Assembly (NCBI RefSeq): GCF_905475345.1
Contig: NC_066603.1
Span: forward strand, 1,452,501-1,516,500
DNA from: Vespula vulgaris
Lineage: Eukaryota; Arthropoda; Insecta; Hymenoptera; Vespidae
Reading direction: 5' to 3'
DNA length: 64,000 nt
Position numbers and translations under genes: made by a program. Shown piece by piece: positions 14,395 to 27,100 of this stretch. How positions within the stretch are numbered: position 1 is the stretch's first letter; the number at the start of each line of letters is the position of its first letter. Below the pieces are notes generated by a model, which saw only the letters and a program-made list of their open reading frames with translations, did no database searches and was not told where the DNA came from.

Positions 14395-15955
14395 CTCGCT
14401 CTCTCATGCATATATTGCAAATATATCCTATATGTATAACTTTATAGACATTCTTCAACGATTTATCGTGAATTTTAACAAGAAGCATACTTATACGGTA
14501 TAAATTTATTTTTATACTCATTCCATATGCAATTATTGTTGAAAATAAAACTTATTGTAGTCAATTTTTCGCGAAAGCCAAGAGACGAGTTCGTAGCGCA
14601 GAGAAGAAAACAAATACCTTCCTTTCGTGAAATAAGAGAAAGGATAGCTCGCTCGTGAAATAATAGGAAACGTAAACATTTAAAGATAGCTACGTGTACA
14701 TGTACGATATACATGCATACACACGTAGAGATGCGTGTACGCGCGTCACTGGCATTCTAGGGAGTCGAGAGTGTGCGAGAAAGAGAAGGGTCACACAGCG
14801 TCACAGAAGAGAAGCCGACACGTCCTGGAGCAAGATTGTATATGTGTCCTGTACGTGAGCGAACCAATATTGGCTGCCAAGTGAGGGATGCGGCACACGC
14901 TATGCGTTCAACTTGAGCTCGAAAACTCTGCGAGAGGAGAATCATCTCTCCTTCTCTCCTTCTCTCCCTCTCTCCCTTTCTCCCTCTCACCTTCTCCTCT
15001 TCTTTTCTTTTCTTTTCTTTTCTCTTCTAGTCTTTTCACCGAAAAGTTCACCGCAAGAAAGCGTCCAGGCTGTTTCCATGGCTCACGTTGTCCGATAATG
15101 GGCTTCACCATGTAGGTGCCACGATTCTGAGAAAAATGCTTTTCTGCCGTTTACCGAATGAAATGACTCGAACCACGCAAACGTGTCACCCATGTTCTAT
15201 TCTCTCTCTCTCCCTTTTTTTTCTTGTTTTATAGCGGTGTTCCTTCTTAACTATAGACACCCAGGAAAGTTGATCGATCGTACGTACGTGTCGACATTGT
15301 CGGTACTAATAAAGTACGATTGGATAAGATAGAAATATATATCGACAGTTGTCATAGGGTCGAAATTATATATCATAAATCGACTTTGATATCAAAGCTC
15401 TCTCGCACGCATTCGAGCAAGTTTTACGAACACCATGAAATCTTTATTCTCCGAGGAGTCTTTCCGATCGTCTTGGGTACAGTATCGTTTGTCTGACTTC
15501 TTAGAGTTTATGTTATGGTATAAAAGAAGGTATACTATTTTGAGACGTCGTAACGTTTTCGAAATTTACGTTAAATCATTGTTTAATAAAACGATACCGT
15601 AAATGGTCGTCGCATACCAAAGTTTTTGATGAATTATTAAATAGATACGTATTACTGAAAAAACTTGGTCAACGTTCTTATGACTTTTTTAACAAGCGCT
15701 TATGTTGGACATGGAGATAGATGTATAGAATATTCATCATCGGATATTCATATGTGATAAAGAAATTCGATACTCACACATATGTAGATACATATATTTC
15801 TAGGAATATCCATCGAACATCTAGTATCGTAAGAATATTCTTAGGTTTCCTTCCTCGTCTCTCATCCTTCATCTTTCCTCTCTGCTCCGGTTTCTTCGCG
15901 GTAGCAGCAGCATGATCTCCGAGAATAATATGCCGCTTACATTTTTCACCTAACC

Positions 15956-16003
15956 AGGCAGCCAGCCAGTCAGCCAGTCAGTTAGCCAGTCAGCCAACCA
16001 GCC
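15956..16003. repeat. AGCCAGTC-type minisatellite
   Basis: About six imperfect 8-bp units (CAGCCAGT, CAGTTAGC and similar). No spacers and no leader, so this is not a CRISPR-like array. Confidence 0.8.
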
Positions 16004-16407
16004 ACTCGGGCACATATGTATCTACAGACCACATTTTCACTGGGTTACGATCGATGCTCGATCGCAAAAAAATTCACTCGCGAGTCTTCTCTCTGGATGT
16101 TATCGGATATAACGAAACTGTATACTTACAGAACTTGATACCACAGAGAGCCGTCGAAACGACGGTGTAACCCTTTTAACTCCGAACTACGCGAAGAATT
16201 ATGACGATCGGGAAAGGTAAATGTTTGGACGTCGCTTAAATAACATTGGCCGATCCAATTAAGTTTACCCTCAGCGCGCGAAGAAACTCCCATCCGATCG
16301 AATAAATTTCAACGGGAAATACACGATACCGGAGCAACGCTCATGGTTTATCTTCGCGATTATGCCACTCGTCCTCTTTCGTACTTTCGTTATTTATATT
16401 TTATCTA

Positions 16408-16474
16408 GCGAACGAACGAACGATCGAACGAACGAACGAACGAACGAACCAACGAACGAACGAACGAACGAAAG
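16408..16474. repeat. (CGAA)n microsatellite
   Basis: CGAACGAA units with single-base interruptions (GATC, ACCA). A shorter related run lies at about 20645-20680. Confidence 0.9.
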
Positions 16475-17268
16475 ACCGATCGAAACTCACTCACTCCCTT
16501 TCTCTCTTTTTCTCTCTCTCTCTTTCTCGCTCTTCCGTTCGTTCATTCGAACTCGTCCACGTTTTAACCTTTATCGACGACATCAAATTCAACGAATTTC
16601 TTTTTCCTTCCTTTATCAAAGCTCCCTCGTCGATTCTTTCCGGTTGTAAATCAGCGTTCGCGGAAGAAAAAAATCAGAGAAACATTTCTCTCGACGGCAT
16701 GTACCTACGTTCGGTAATGATCCTAACTGTTCTCAAAGGAGTCGATAGGAGGAGGAAGAAGGAAAGAAAAGAATGGGTTGAGTCTCGACAGGCAGATAGT
16801 AGGTAGGTAGGTCAACCGTTCCAGAGTAAGAAACGAATCCTCGATACCTACGCCTCTCCCTCTCTCACCCTTGCCCTTCTCTCAACTCACCCTCTCGAGC
16901 TACTTCGTGCCTCTAGGAGGAGCCCGGTTGTTACTACCTTCGACGAGTTTCAAGAAACGGAGCTCCCGCTTGAGTTACTGAGATTGCCGAAGTTCGACCC
17001 ACCCTTGAAAGAGAAAGAGAGAGAACTCTCCCTACCTTCTCCTCTTCGACGTCTCGCGCCCCTCAAATTCGACTTTTCAATTTGATATTCGCGAATCGTG
17101 TCGACCCTTTCCGTGGCTCTCCTCTCATCCCTTCTTTGCTCTCCTTTGCTTCTTCTTCTTCTTCTTCTTCTTCTTCTACTCTTCTCCTTCTCAAATCTCT
17201 TCTCTCGAAGCCGATTACGCACACGTAGAAGAGGATCGCGGATATTACATGAAAGTTGAGTAGAGGAG

Positions 17269-17313
<45 letters not shown>

Positions 17314-17332
17314 CGAAACGGCGATCGTTAGA

Positions 17333-17359
17333 ATGCCTCGTAGAAAGAAGTCGAAAGAC
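17333..17359 (+). CDS. Possible first coding exon, MPRRKKSKD
   Basis: ATG followed by nine codons (MPRRKKSKD) and a donor GAC/GTGAGT. Zinc-finger repressors of the TSHZ, SALL, FOG and BCL11 families start with M(S/P)RRKQ-type motifs that bind the NuRD complex and often sit on a tiny first exon. This one is similar but not identical (RRKK instead of RRKQ). It is short, so chance is a real alternative; a (GA)n run lies just upstream. Confidence 0.22.
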
Positions 17360-17674
17360 GTGAGTGAAACATCCTTCGGGGATTGGAGAACCCTTCGAGA
17401 TCTACCTTTTCCCCCTACCATCGAAGCTTCTTTTTATGGGCCCAAGTTTTTGAAGAATGTGCGAACGACGAAATTGAACGCGGCAGTTAAACGTTAAAGC
17501 GAACATTTCCGGCGGATATAAAGGGCATCTCTCAAACGCACGCACGATTCGTCTTTGTCATTCTACAGAGACTTTTAGGTAAGATCACGATCGGACGTCA
17601 TGGAGGAAAACCCTACCTAGGGTCCTAAAGACTTTGAGAGTGTTCTTCCTTCGAAATAGAAAAGACCGATGGTA

Positions 17675-17723
17675 GGGGAAAGGGGGAAGGGGAAGGGGAA
17701 AGGGGGAATGGGGGAATGGGGGA
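17675..17723 (+). other. G-run tract, possible G-quadruplex
   Basis: Seven runs of four or five G separated by two or three A/T bases (AGGGGAAAGGGGGAAGGGGA and onward). This fits the simple rule for G-quadruplex formation on the plus strand, several times over. It lies in otherwise unannotated DNA. Confidence 0.6.
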
Positions 17724-17729
17724 GGAGGA

Positions 17730-19001
17730 CGACGATATGCAATTTGGATCGTCGCTTATCCCAATTTACGATTCGGTTGGAACGGTTCGCCCGCGCGTTT
17801 GAAAAGTCGTTATCGAGGATCGAAGGGCAGCGAAAGGGCGGGTCGCGTGCCAGAAAAGAGTAAAAGCGAGTCCGCAACGATTGGGCTTGGCGGTGTGGCG
17901 GAGCAGCGAGGGTAAAACGGGACGGGATATTAAAATCGATGCAGGCAACAGATGTGCGTGGATAGCTTTACGATGTCGGAGCCAATAACGAAAATCATTA
18001 AATTAGCTTTAACCACGGGCTTGCGCAATCGCTATTAACGACCTGCTAATTTTATTATTTAGGATCTCTCGTAAAAATCACTGGGTCGTGTTGTTCCTCG
18101 TTGACTTGGAAAGAATTTCTTTTTGTACGATATATAATACGAGAAAAGAAGAATCCTCCGATTTCTCTTTCTCCTCTTTTCTTCTCTTCTCTTCTCTTCT
18201 CTGTTCTGTTCTACTCTACTCTTCTCTTCTCTTCTCTTATTGGTCGGTAAAACGATGGAGTTTGGATTAAAACTTGGTAAAGTTGAAATTCTACGAATAC
18301 CAGACTTTCATAGTCGAATCAAAGAATAGAAATATTCGTGTCGTAGTAAGTTTGAAACCCCTTCTTTGTTTCCAAACCCTTTCTTGTATCTGCACAAAAA
18401 AGATCAAACATATCTATATACCTATATACATAAATATATACCTACTGCAAAAGATTTTCAGCAATTTCTTTATCCGTGACCTTAACGCGTGAAGTAGTAT
18501 CCGATGGCTCTCGGAGTATAAAAGCGAGGATGAAAGCGAGCGTTTCATCGAGTGCACATCGAATATAGATTTCAGATATACACAGGGAAGGTAGCGAATA
18601 AGAAGAGTCAGGATTTTCCGATAAGTCTAGCCTTGTGTCTGCGAATAAAATAAAGAATAGGAAAGAGAAAAAGCGTAAGAGAACGTAAACAATGACTTAA
18701 ATCACGGTTGTTCAGAGTTGTCCAGAATGAAAGAAAAAGAGAAAGAGAGAGAAAGAGAAAAAGAGAAAAGGAATCGACGAACGGCGTGTGTCGAAGGATA
18801 CTCTTGGTGAACGTAGTGGAATGATGAGGTGTCGCAACGGAATAGAGAAGGAGGGCTTTCCGTTCTGCTATCCCATCTGATTCCGTAATCCATTCCGGAT
18901 ACCTACCGCTTCCACCTTCGATCCCTCTCCCACTTTTCAAGTCTGTGGAAAGAGGAGGTAGGTAGCTGCTACTCGAGCTTCTTTTTATTCTTTTCTTCCC
19001 T

Positions 19002-19036
<35 letters not shown>

Positions 19037-22000
19037 TTCTTTTTCTTCAAGCATTCCATCTACGTAGCGACGACATAGGACGTAGGAAAAGCGAGCGTAG
19101 ACAAGAGCGAAGACGAGACAGAACGGGGGACATCAGTCTCCTCTGTCTTCGCTCCGTCGAGAGAGAGGACTGCAGATTCCCCGAAGAAATTCCTTCCTCG
19201 ATTCGTCCTCGCGCCCAATACAAATACTATCCTCGTACGACACACCGCTTTTCCTTCGGGGCGCGTCGCTAACGTGGAATCTTCGAAATTCAAATATCCT
19301 TGCAAAAGAGAGAGAAAGAGAGCGGGAAGGATATAGGGAAGGCGATCGGAAAAATCGTGATATCGCTCCTACTAATGTCTTTTCTTGATCGAGAATGTAT
19401 ACAATGGTCTCGAGATTTTCCAAGTTTTGCTTTTAAACCGATTACGTGTGCCTAACTTGATGAAAATCTTCAAATCGCGAGACTTTATAATTTTTCTTTT
19501 CGTCCTCTCTTGCCAATCCGGTCATCGAATTTCCAAGGGAAAATAAATAATAAAAAAAAAAAAGAAATAAATAAATAAATAAATAAACAGCTGATGTTTT
19601 ATTCAGACGCGGAAAAGCGTAATAAGATGAGAGAAATAGGGATGAAGGGGAAACAGGGAGACTGTAACGGAGCAAAGGAAGGAGAGTTGCATCGGCAAGA
19701 GGTTCTTGAAGACGCAGAGGACCGAGAAGGTGGTCGAAGGAGGGAGAGAGGGAGGGAAAGAGGCAGGAGGACTGTGCTTGGTCGGTCCGGAAGGTACTCC
19801 GACTCGCATTCCAAGCAGACTCACTGAACCGGGTTCATTATTTTCTCGTTATAAGTTTCTACAACTCCGGCTTGTTGTCGTAACGCTGTTAACGCGAACG
19901 CGTCGCGAATTGTTAAAGCGACGAACGATCGACGTACATATCCCGACGACTTCCTTGTCACGCACCCATCCACCCCCACCAACCCTAACCGAATGTCTCG
20001 TCTATCTTTTTCTCTTTCTTTACTATTCTTTTATCTTTTCTTTCGTGCTTATTGATAAACGAACGAACGAAATTTGTCGCGATACAATTGTCTCGTTGTT
20101 TCACAGGCATTATAAATTCTTCTAACACCATGAAATAATCTAAGAAAAATAATATATATATATATATATAAATAAAACGTTGTGTTGTATTCCCAAGAAT
20201 TCATTTATGTATATCATACATCATACGTTGCGTCCCCCTAGAATTTTGATAAAGTCCTTGTCGAAACTTTCGTCGAAATTTGATCCTTGATAACATAAAG
20301 CTCTTGGACGGAGAGAACAATCCCTTCGTTAGAACGAATACATATATTCGATCGCATTCCATAGGAAACATTTATAGCTCGGCTTTTACGATTTCTGATC
20401 GATTTATATATATGCCCTCTCATATCCATGAACGTTATGTCTCGTACAATGCGTAAGCTGAGCGATACCTGTCGATCGTGGACAACACAGAGGGAAGGGC
20501 AATTAGCACATGGGAGCCGAGATTAACGTAGGAAAATTTTCGAACTAATCGCACGCACCTGCAGGGCTTAGAACGAGGAGGGTCTATCCCTTTCTCTCTT
20601 CCTCTCTATCTGCATCACTCTCAACGAAGAGGGTGGGAATTAACGAACGATCGAACGAACGAACGAACGAACCAACGAACAAAGGCAACGAACGAACGTG
20701 AACGCGAGAGAGGCCGGCTGTGCCTGCCATAATTAGTACATTCGTTGCTACGAATTCGAAGCAGAATCAATTTGACAAACCGCGGCTTGCCAATCGTGCA
20801 TTGCGAGAGAATCTAACCGGTCGTCGGACGTCAAGAGCAAAGAGCAATTATCAACGGAGTACCCTCTTCTATGCCAGCACAACTATCGCAATATTATGAT
20901 GTGTCGGATTACATGTATATACCTACGTGTATATACACACATATGTATATATAAACGTATTCGTTAATATTACATGCATACAACTCGCTTAAATGAACGA
21001 TGCGTGTATTTACATGTTCCGTGGATCTTTGCATATATGTGTATATTCCGCGGGCTTTCGAAACACTTAGTGATGAGGCCAGACCGACCACCAAACGTAA
21101 CGAGCTTCACATTTACTCGGATATATTAGTGTACCTTGATTGTATCTTTGAAACTCAGGACTAAGAGTTAGAACGGTAATATATTTGGTTTTTTTGTCCT
21201 TTCCTTCGTAACAAATAAACGTTCGACGAATATGAATAAAAATACATAGATACGCGCATACAATTTGAATTTAAACATGTGTACATAATAAAGTATTTAT
21301 CTACTTGTTAACTTAAATAATCCATACAGCGTTCAATTAACGTTACCATTGGTTCAGGTAGTATAGTCATTAAAACATTTAATTATACACCCTCTCTCAC
21401 TCTCGACGAGACAGGACGATGAATCGTACCTACTGAAAATTAACGCTGTTATTGTTCATCGGAGAAAATTACTCGCACAATTATACGAATCGGACAAATT
21501 GCCGTGCCCTCTTCCTCTGCCACGAGAGATCATGAGAAGATAACTCCCGTTGCGATTCTCATCGTCTGTGCTTCGCTTTTTATGGACTTCGGTAATAAAG
21601 GTTATAAGCGCTGTTTCCACTGTGCCACCCCTTTTATGACTTAATCTTCGGCCAAGAACGCTGTTACGTGCTACTGGCTACTACTTGCGAGATACCCTAC
21701 ACAAGTATATATCTTACGTGTACGAGGATTTATACACCTTCGATGTCTATGGTTTAAACTTGTTAACGACAGATATTACCGTTTGAAGAGATCGATCGTT
21801 CCTTCGGTGGATAGTTTTTTTTTTATTTCCATTTAATATATCGCAATTAAATACGATTGAAATTAAAAATGAATTGTATTAATTTTTAATTCACGATCTT
21901 ACGATTCACCAATTTTAACGAAAAACTAATATCTTGTATGATAAATATTCTATATTAGTTGGAAGAAACTTCCGGTCGAAATCCGAAGAAAATTTCTAAT

Positions 22001-22693
22001 ACTTGATATAGATATGGGCAAAGCAACCTCTAATATACGACGGAACCTCATTTGGAGACTCATACGTTATGCAATATTCGGAAAGGACCTTTAAGGACGA
22101 GTTTCTGGCTTAACGGAACTTTGCTTCCTATTACTCCGGGCTACAGTTCAGAAAGGGGTTAATGCTGTTCTACGAAACGTACTAACGTAAAACCGCAGTT
22201 CGCGGAGATACGCGAATGACTCGCACGCTAATGTCCGAACGCTTTAAGCTCGAAATGATCTTTGAATTTTGATGATCAATGAGAAACCAAAATTCATTTT
22301 CACATTTTTCCTTCTTCACGTATGTCGTGCTATACGATCCTGTTATCAGAACTGTTATCAAAAATTTTTCTCGAAAAACAAGTCTCAAATTTTTCTCGAT
22401 CGATAAAAAGTAAGATTCGTTTTCACAATTTTCTATCTTCATAAATATTTCGATTAAGACTATGCATTCTCTTATCAGGGCCGTTAAAGATTTCAAAGAT
22501 TTAGAATTGAAAGTGAACATTCAAATTACCAATTTTTTATTTAAAAATCTCGGATTCCCTCGAAGAAACGGTATGTCGCTAGGCACCTCTGCCACCATAC
22601 CGGAAGAATGAGCGAGTTAATTCTCGATGTGAAGCAATTTAAGTTTTGTAACAAGCGCGGCACGCAGTCGGTAGGAGAAAGAGAGAAAAGGGC

Positions 22694-22727
<34 letters not shown>

Positions 22728-23994
22728 GAGAGAGACAGAGAGAAAGAGAGAGAGGGAGAGGGAGAGAGAGAGAGAAAGAGAGAGAATGCAAAGAGAACGA
22801 GAAAGCGGATGAATTGACCGTGGCACAAGGCGCAACTTCTCTCATGAATTAATTTCAGGATGGAATCGCTTATATACTACATTAACTTTTAATTTGCTAA
22901 ACGCCTCGCCTCCGACCGCGCCAGCTTGCACGGTATTTATATATTAACTTACGCCTCCTTCCTCAACCTCTCATATTTCCCTTTCTCTCTCTTTATCTCT
23001 CTCTCTCTTTTTATTTTTCTTTCCGAGTTACATTAACAAATAGCCAAGAAACCATGATTGCCACCGTCGGTAGTCTCTTTTCGAAATTTTTCTTCGTCTA
23101 TGTGTCGTCGTCCTATTTATGTAACTTGGGATAGATCGTACGCTAACCTTTTATTGTTAAATAAATAAGTACCCTTAGTTTCAAATTAATTTTACAGGAA
23201 CGTTGCTTCGTCCTCTGGTTCGTAATTTAAAATTTTTACGGATATTCTTTTTTATCAGAGGTGATCGAACCTTTTGCAGCTCTAATTACGTTTACCATAA
23301 ATTATTAACATGCGAGAGAGTTACGAAAATTAAAATACATACATCAAGAATGAATAATACGAACCTAAATCGTTTGTGTAATGGCTACAAGTTAAATATT
23401 TTGTATTACGATTGCTACGAATTTACGATTAACTTAAAGAAGAAGGATATTAAAATTTATTCACGAAGAAATCGGAATTCTTAAATGTTACGATAACACA
23501 CCGGTTGGAATCTCTAGCGCGTCGCTAGGATTTTCCGATTTGACGCTACTTTCGCATTCCATGAGTGCAGTCGATATCACGAAAAGGGTCGACGATACGA
23601 AGTAAGGAGAGGAAGAGACCCATCTCTCTGTAATAAAATCACTTGTTGGATTTCCGGCGATTCCGTAGCCGAGCTTCTGATTTACGTCTTCCGTTCTAAC
23701 ATTCTCTCTCTCTCTCTCTCCCCTCCCCCCTTCTTTCTCCTACTCTCAAGACGTGAGAAATCCTTCCCCGTTACTCGGCAACTTTGCTATCCCTTTTCTT
23801 CTTCTTCCTTTTTTTGCTTCTTATCTTATTTTTCTTCTTATTTCTATCGAATTCTTTCGAGCTTCCGTAAATTGCCTATCGATATTCAATACACGTACGG
23901 AATTATCTTCTCCTTCGAACGGATTTACTCACCGAGAATTGTCGGCATTTCTCGCATGATACGAATGACCATTAATGGAAAATACGATAAACAA

Positions 23995-24026
<32 letters not shown>

Positions 24027-24101
24027 GAAAAAGGAAAAAACCAGCAACGTCGAAGTAAAATTTAGAGTATCTAATATTCTTACTGTAAATTAACGAATCT
24101 C

Positions 24102-24143
<42 letters not shown>

Positions 24144-27100
24144 CGATCATAATCCTCGTCGAATCTACATTGTACAAGTTCAACGCACGTAATCTCGGCC
24201 TTTCCCGCTTGCACGGATATAATTAACTCGGTCCTGCTGTAATTCAACCCTCTTAATCCTTTTTTAAATAACGCGTTATATCTACGTTCCGCCTTTTCTT
24301 CCACCCTTCCCCGTTATCGAACACCGGACCCGGACGTTAAGCTGGGAAAGTGAGAGAGTCTGCTGAAGGTGGATGCAGAATTAAAACAATTACCGGTTCA
24401 CGGAATGAAAAAAAAAAAGTGAAAGTTATATAAGCGCCTCTTCTCGTTCTTTTTTCTTTCTTTTTTTTTTAACACCTTCTTTCTCATTTTCCTTTTTTCC
24501 TTTCGATTATTCGCCTAATTGTTACAGTTATTGTTATGTACAACGTTATCGTCCTATAATACATGGAATTCAATCGAAAAAATTTCGAGTATGTTATCGA
24601 AGAAGTATGTAAAGTACCGGAAGAACAACCATCCTCGCACGGTACGTCTTCAAGCAACGTGATCTATACGTACAAACAGCTTTGGTTGCCCTCCAACAAA
24701 TTGCTATCCCTTTCCGCGCACCCTAAGTCCCGAGGGCTGATAGTGGCAGGGGGTGGAACCGTCGGAGGTCGCTTAGCACGCAATATAACCAGCCGCAATA
24801 GCATAACCATGATATATTTGCACAATTTGGAGTAATTCCGTTAAAACAGAATAATGTCGGCCCGAGAATGTTGCATCGTTGATGACGATAAAGCAAGAGG
24901 AAAAGATAAAAAATAAAACGTAGAATGCTACTTTAAACTCGCCATTTTCTCCTTGTGGACGCGCTCATATGTTTCATGAGATTTTAAAAAACAAAAAATG
25001 AAATGAAGCTAAAAACAAATATGTTTACGTTTTCTCAGTGGCTTAAATTTTACCGAAGCTTTAAATCGAGTTAATTAGGCAAGTTTAAGAGCTATACCAG
25101 GTATAGTGCAAATATAGAAAATAACATTAACGTTTATTTCGTTCTCTCGCAAGTGGAAATACATAGTTGAAGGACGGCGTCACTTTGCTCACCTTTCGTC
25201 CTTCCCTACTCCTACCAACGGCCATTAGTAACACTCGTACAAAGCCTGTCGTCGTCGTCGCCGTCGGTAGTCCAACGGCGACTACTCTGGACAGCCGGCT
25301 TTGTACATTGAAAGCCATAAGTGGCAGCAACGGCGATACTGTCGCTAACATCTACTGACTGTTAACGGATAAGTGGTCGCAAAGGACACAAGGTTCACAG
25401 TTTTGTGGGTCACTGTTACAGAAATTAAATAGGTCAAGGGAATTCCTAAAACTAAGAAAATTTAGACAGATCTAATTCTAATCTTCTCGAAACAAAAAAA
25501 TATGAACGATAACGCGAACAACTGTATTAAACGAGTAAATGTTATTTCTCGAACATCAGAAAGACAAAAATCAGTGATTATCTTGGAAATTATCTCGCGA
25601 AACAAGATTCAGCAAGATCTCAAAAGGGAGTTTAGAAACTGTAAGAGCAAGAAGGAAGCCGAAACAATACTTGGTAAATCTCACTTGTTACACCAAGCGT
25701 ATGCTTCTAAGTCAGCGAAACCAACGTTCCCGGGCATCGTTTAACCTACAGACACGAACGTGTCTAAGATTAAGCGCTGTGCGACTGATTAGTGACCCCT
25801 GTGTACTCGTTACACGCTGTCGAGGAAACGAAGGCATTAGTCAAGGGAACATTCTTCTTCTTCTTCTTCTTTTTCTACTTGAATTCTGCTAACAAATCAA
25901 GCTTATCAAGATTTCGTTATCTACCAGTTTATATCAACATTAGCTAACAACAATTTCAATGAAATTCGTTTAATGGGTCAATTTAAAAATAATTCACCTT
26001 ACATACTATTTCTTACTGAAACGAAAAAAATATTTAAGGAAAGACCATAAAGGAAGATCTAAAAGTACGATAGAAACACGTTTCTATAGATTGGTATAAC
26101 CATTCGAGACCACTAAGAACGATCTACCGTTTGCCTTGTGACCATAAAGAGACCATGAGATTACTGATCTTATCATAGTTTCAGTCTTTCACTGACAATG
26201 AGAATGAACGAAAGGACGATAGCTCGAGCCACGTTATACCATCTTGAAACGAGACCTGGACACACCTTTTGCCGGTGTTTAACCGAGCGTCTTGGTGATT
26301 GCTTTTTGGTCACTATCAGATCGCTATATTTTTCTATATCGAATTAACACGATTTACGTTTCTACTGGTATCTGATTAATAGGAAAAACGACTATTTCGA
26401 TAAAAAAAAAAAGAAAGAAAAGAAAAAGGTAAGAAAAAAGCTTGCAAGATACGAAGAAAAGTCAAAATTCTGAAAAGAAGTTGACGGGAGAAGGTTGAGG
26501 TAAGATGGAATTTGAGGTAAGAAGAGTAGGTGGAATCGGAGTGTGCCGATTTTCTTCCGAGTGCATCCGAAACTCAACGGACGGCGTGCATTTGCTTCGC
26601 AAACGCCACGGCAACGTGCCTTCCCACGTGCCACCTTCACTAATACAAGTGTATCCTTGCACGACTACAAGCAAGGCTCGTGGTGGCACGCTGTAATAAT
26701 ACGTAATATCTTTACTGTTTTAGGCAGCCGCTCGCGTTATTCGGATGCCGGGCGTGCCTCGGAAGTTTAATTTCGAATCGTATTATATCCGGTACGCGAG
26801 CTACAGGCACGAACACGCCATAGGAGGAGGAGGAGGATGAGGAGGAGGAAAAGGAAGAGGAGAAGAGGGAGGGGGAGAAGAGAAAGAGAAGAAGAGGGCG
26901 GTGGATTTGCAGTTGGCCAGTCAGCCAAGCGAGAGCAGCAGCCAGACTCGGATAACCCTGAGCCAAAGTGAGAAGAGAAGAGAGAAGGAGATAGATGTTG
27001 GGGAGGAGGATAGGGGGAACAAAAAGGAGGTAGATGAGAGAGACAGAGAGAAAAAGGGAGAGAGAGAGAGAGAGAGAGAGAGAGGAAGGAGCTTCGAGCA

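Larger units (their letters stand above)
10200..17330. other. Gene-poor DNA, no supported gene
   Basis: CpG-bearing sequence with small (CT)n or (GA)n tracts near 10772, 12190 and 14363-14404, an AGCCAGTC minisatellite at 15956-16003 and a (CGAA)n run at 16408-16474. Frames are short, and none has convincing splice borders. Confidence 0.55.

Noticed and set aside
15956..16003. CRISPR-like short repeats
   Set aside because: 8-bp units directly adjoining, no spacers, eukaryotic context.
24563..24835. 90-codon plus-strand ORF starting MEFNRKNFEYVIEEV
   Set aside because: Protein-like start, but the second half is glycine-rich without a recognisable domain, and no splice borders support it.
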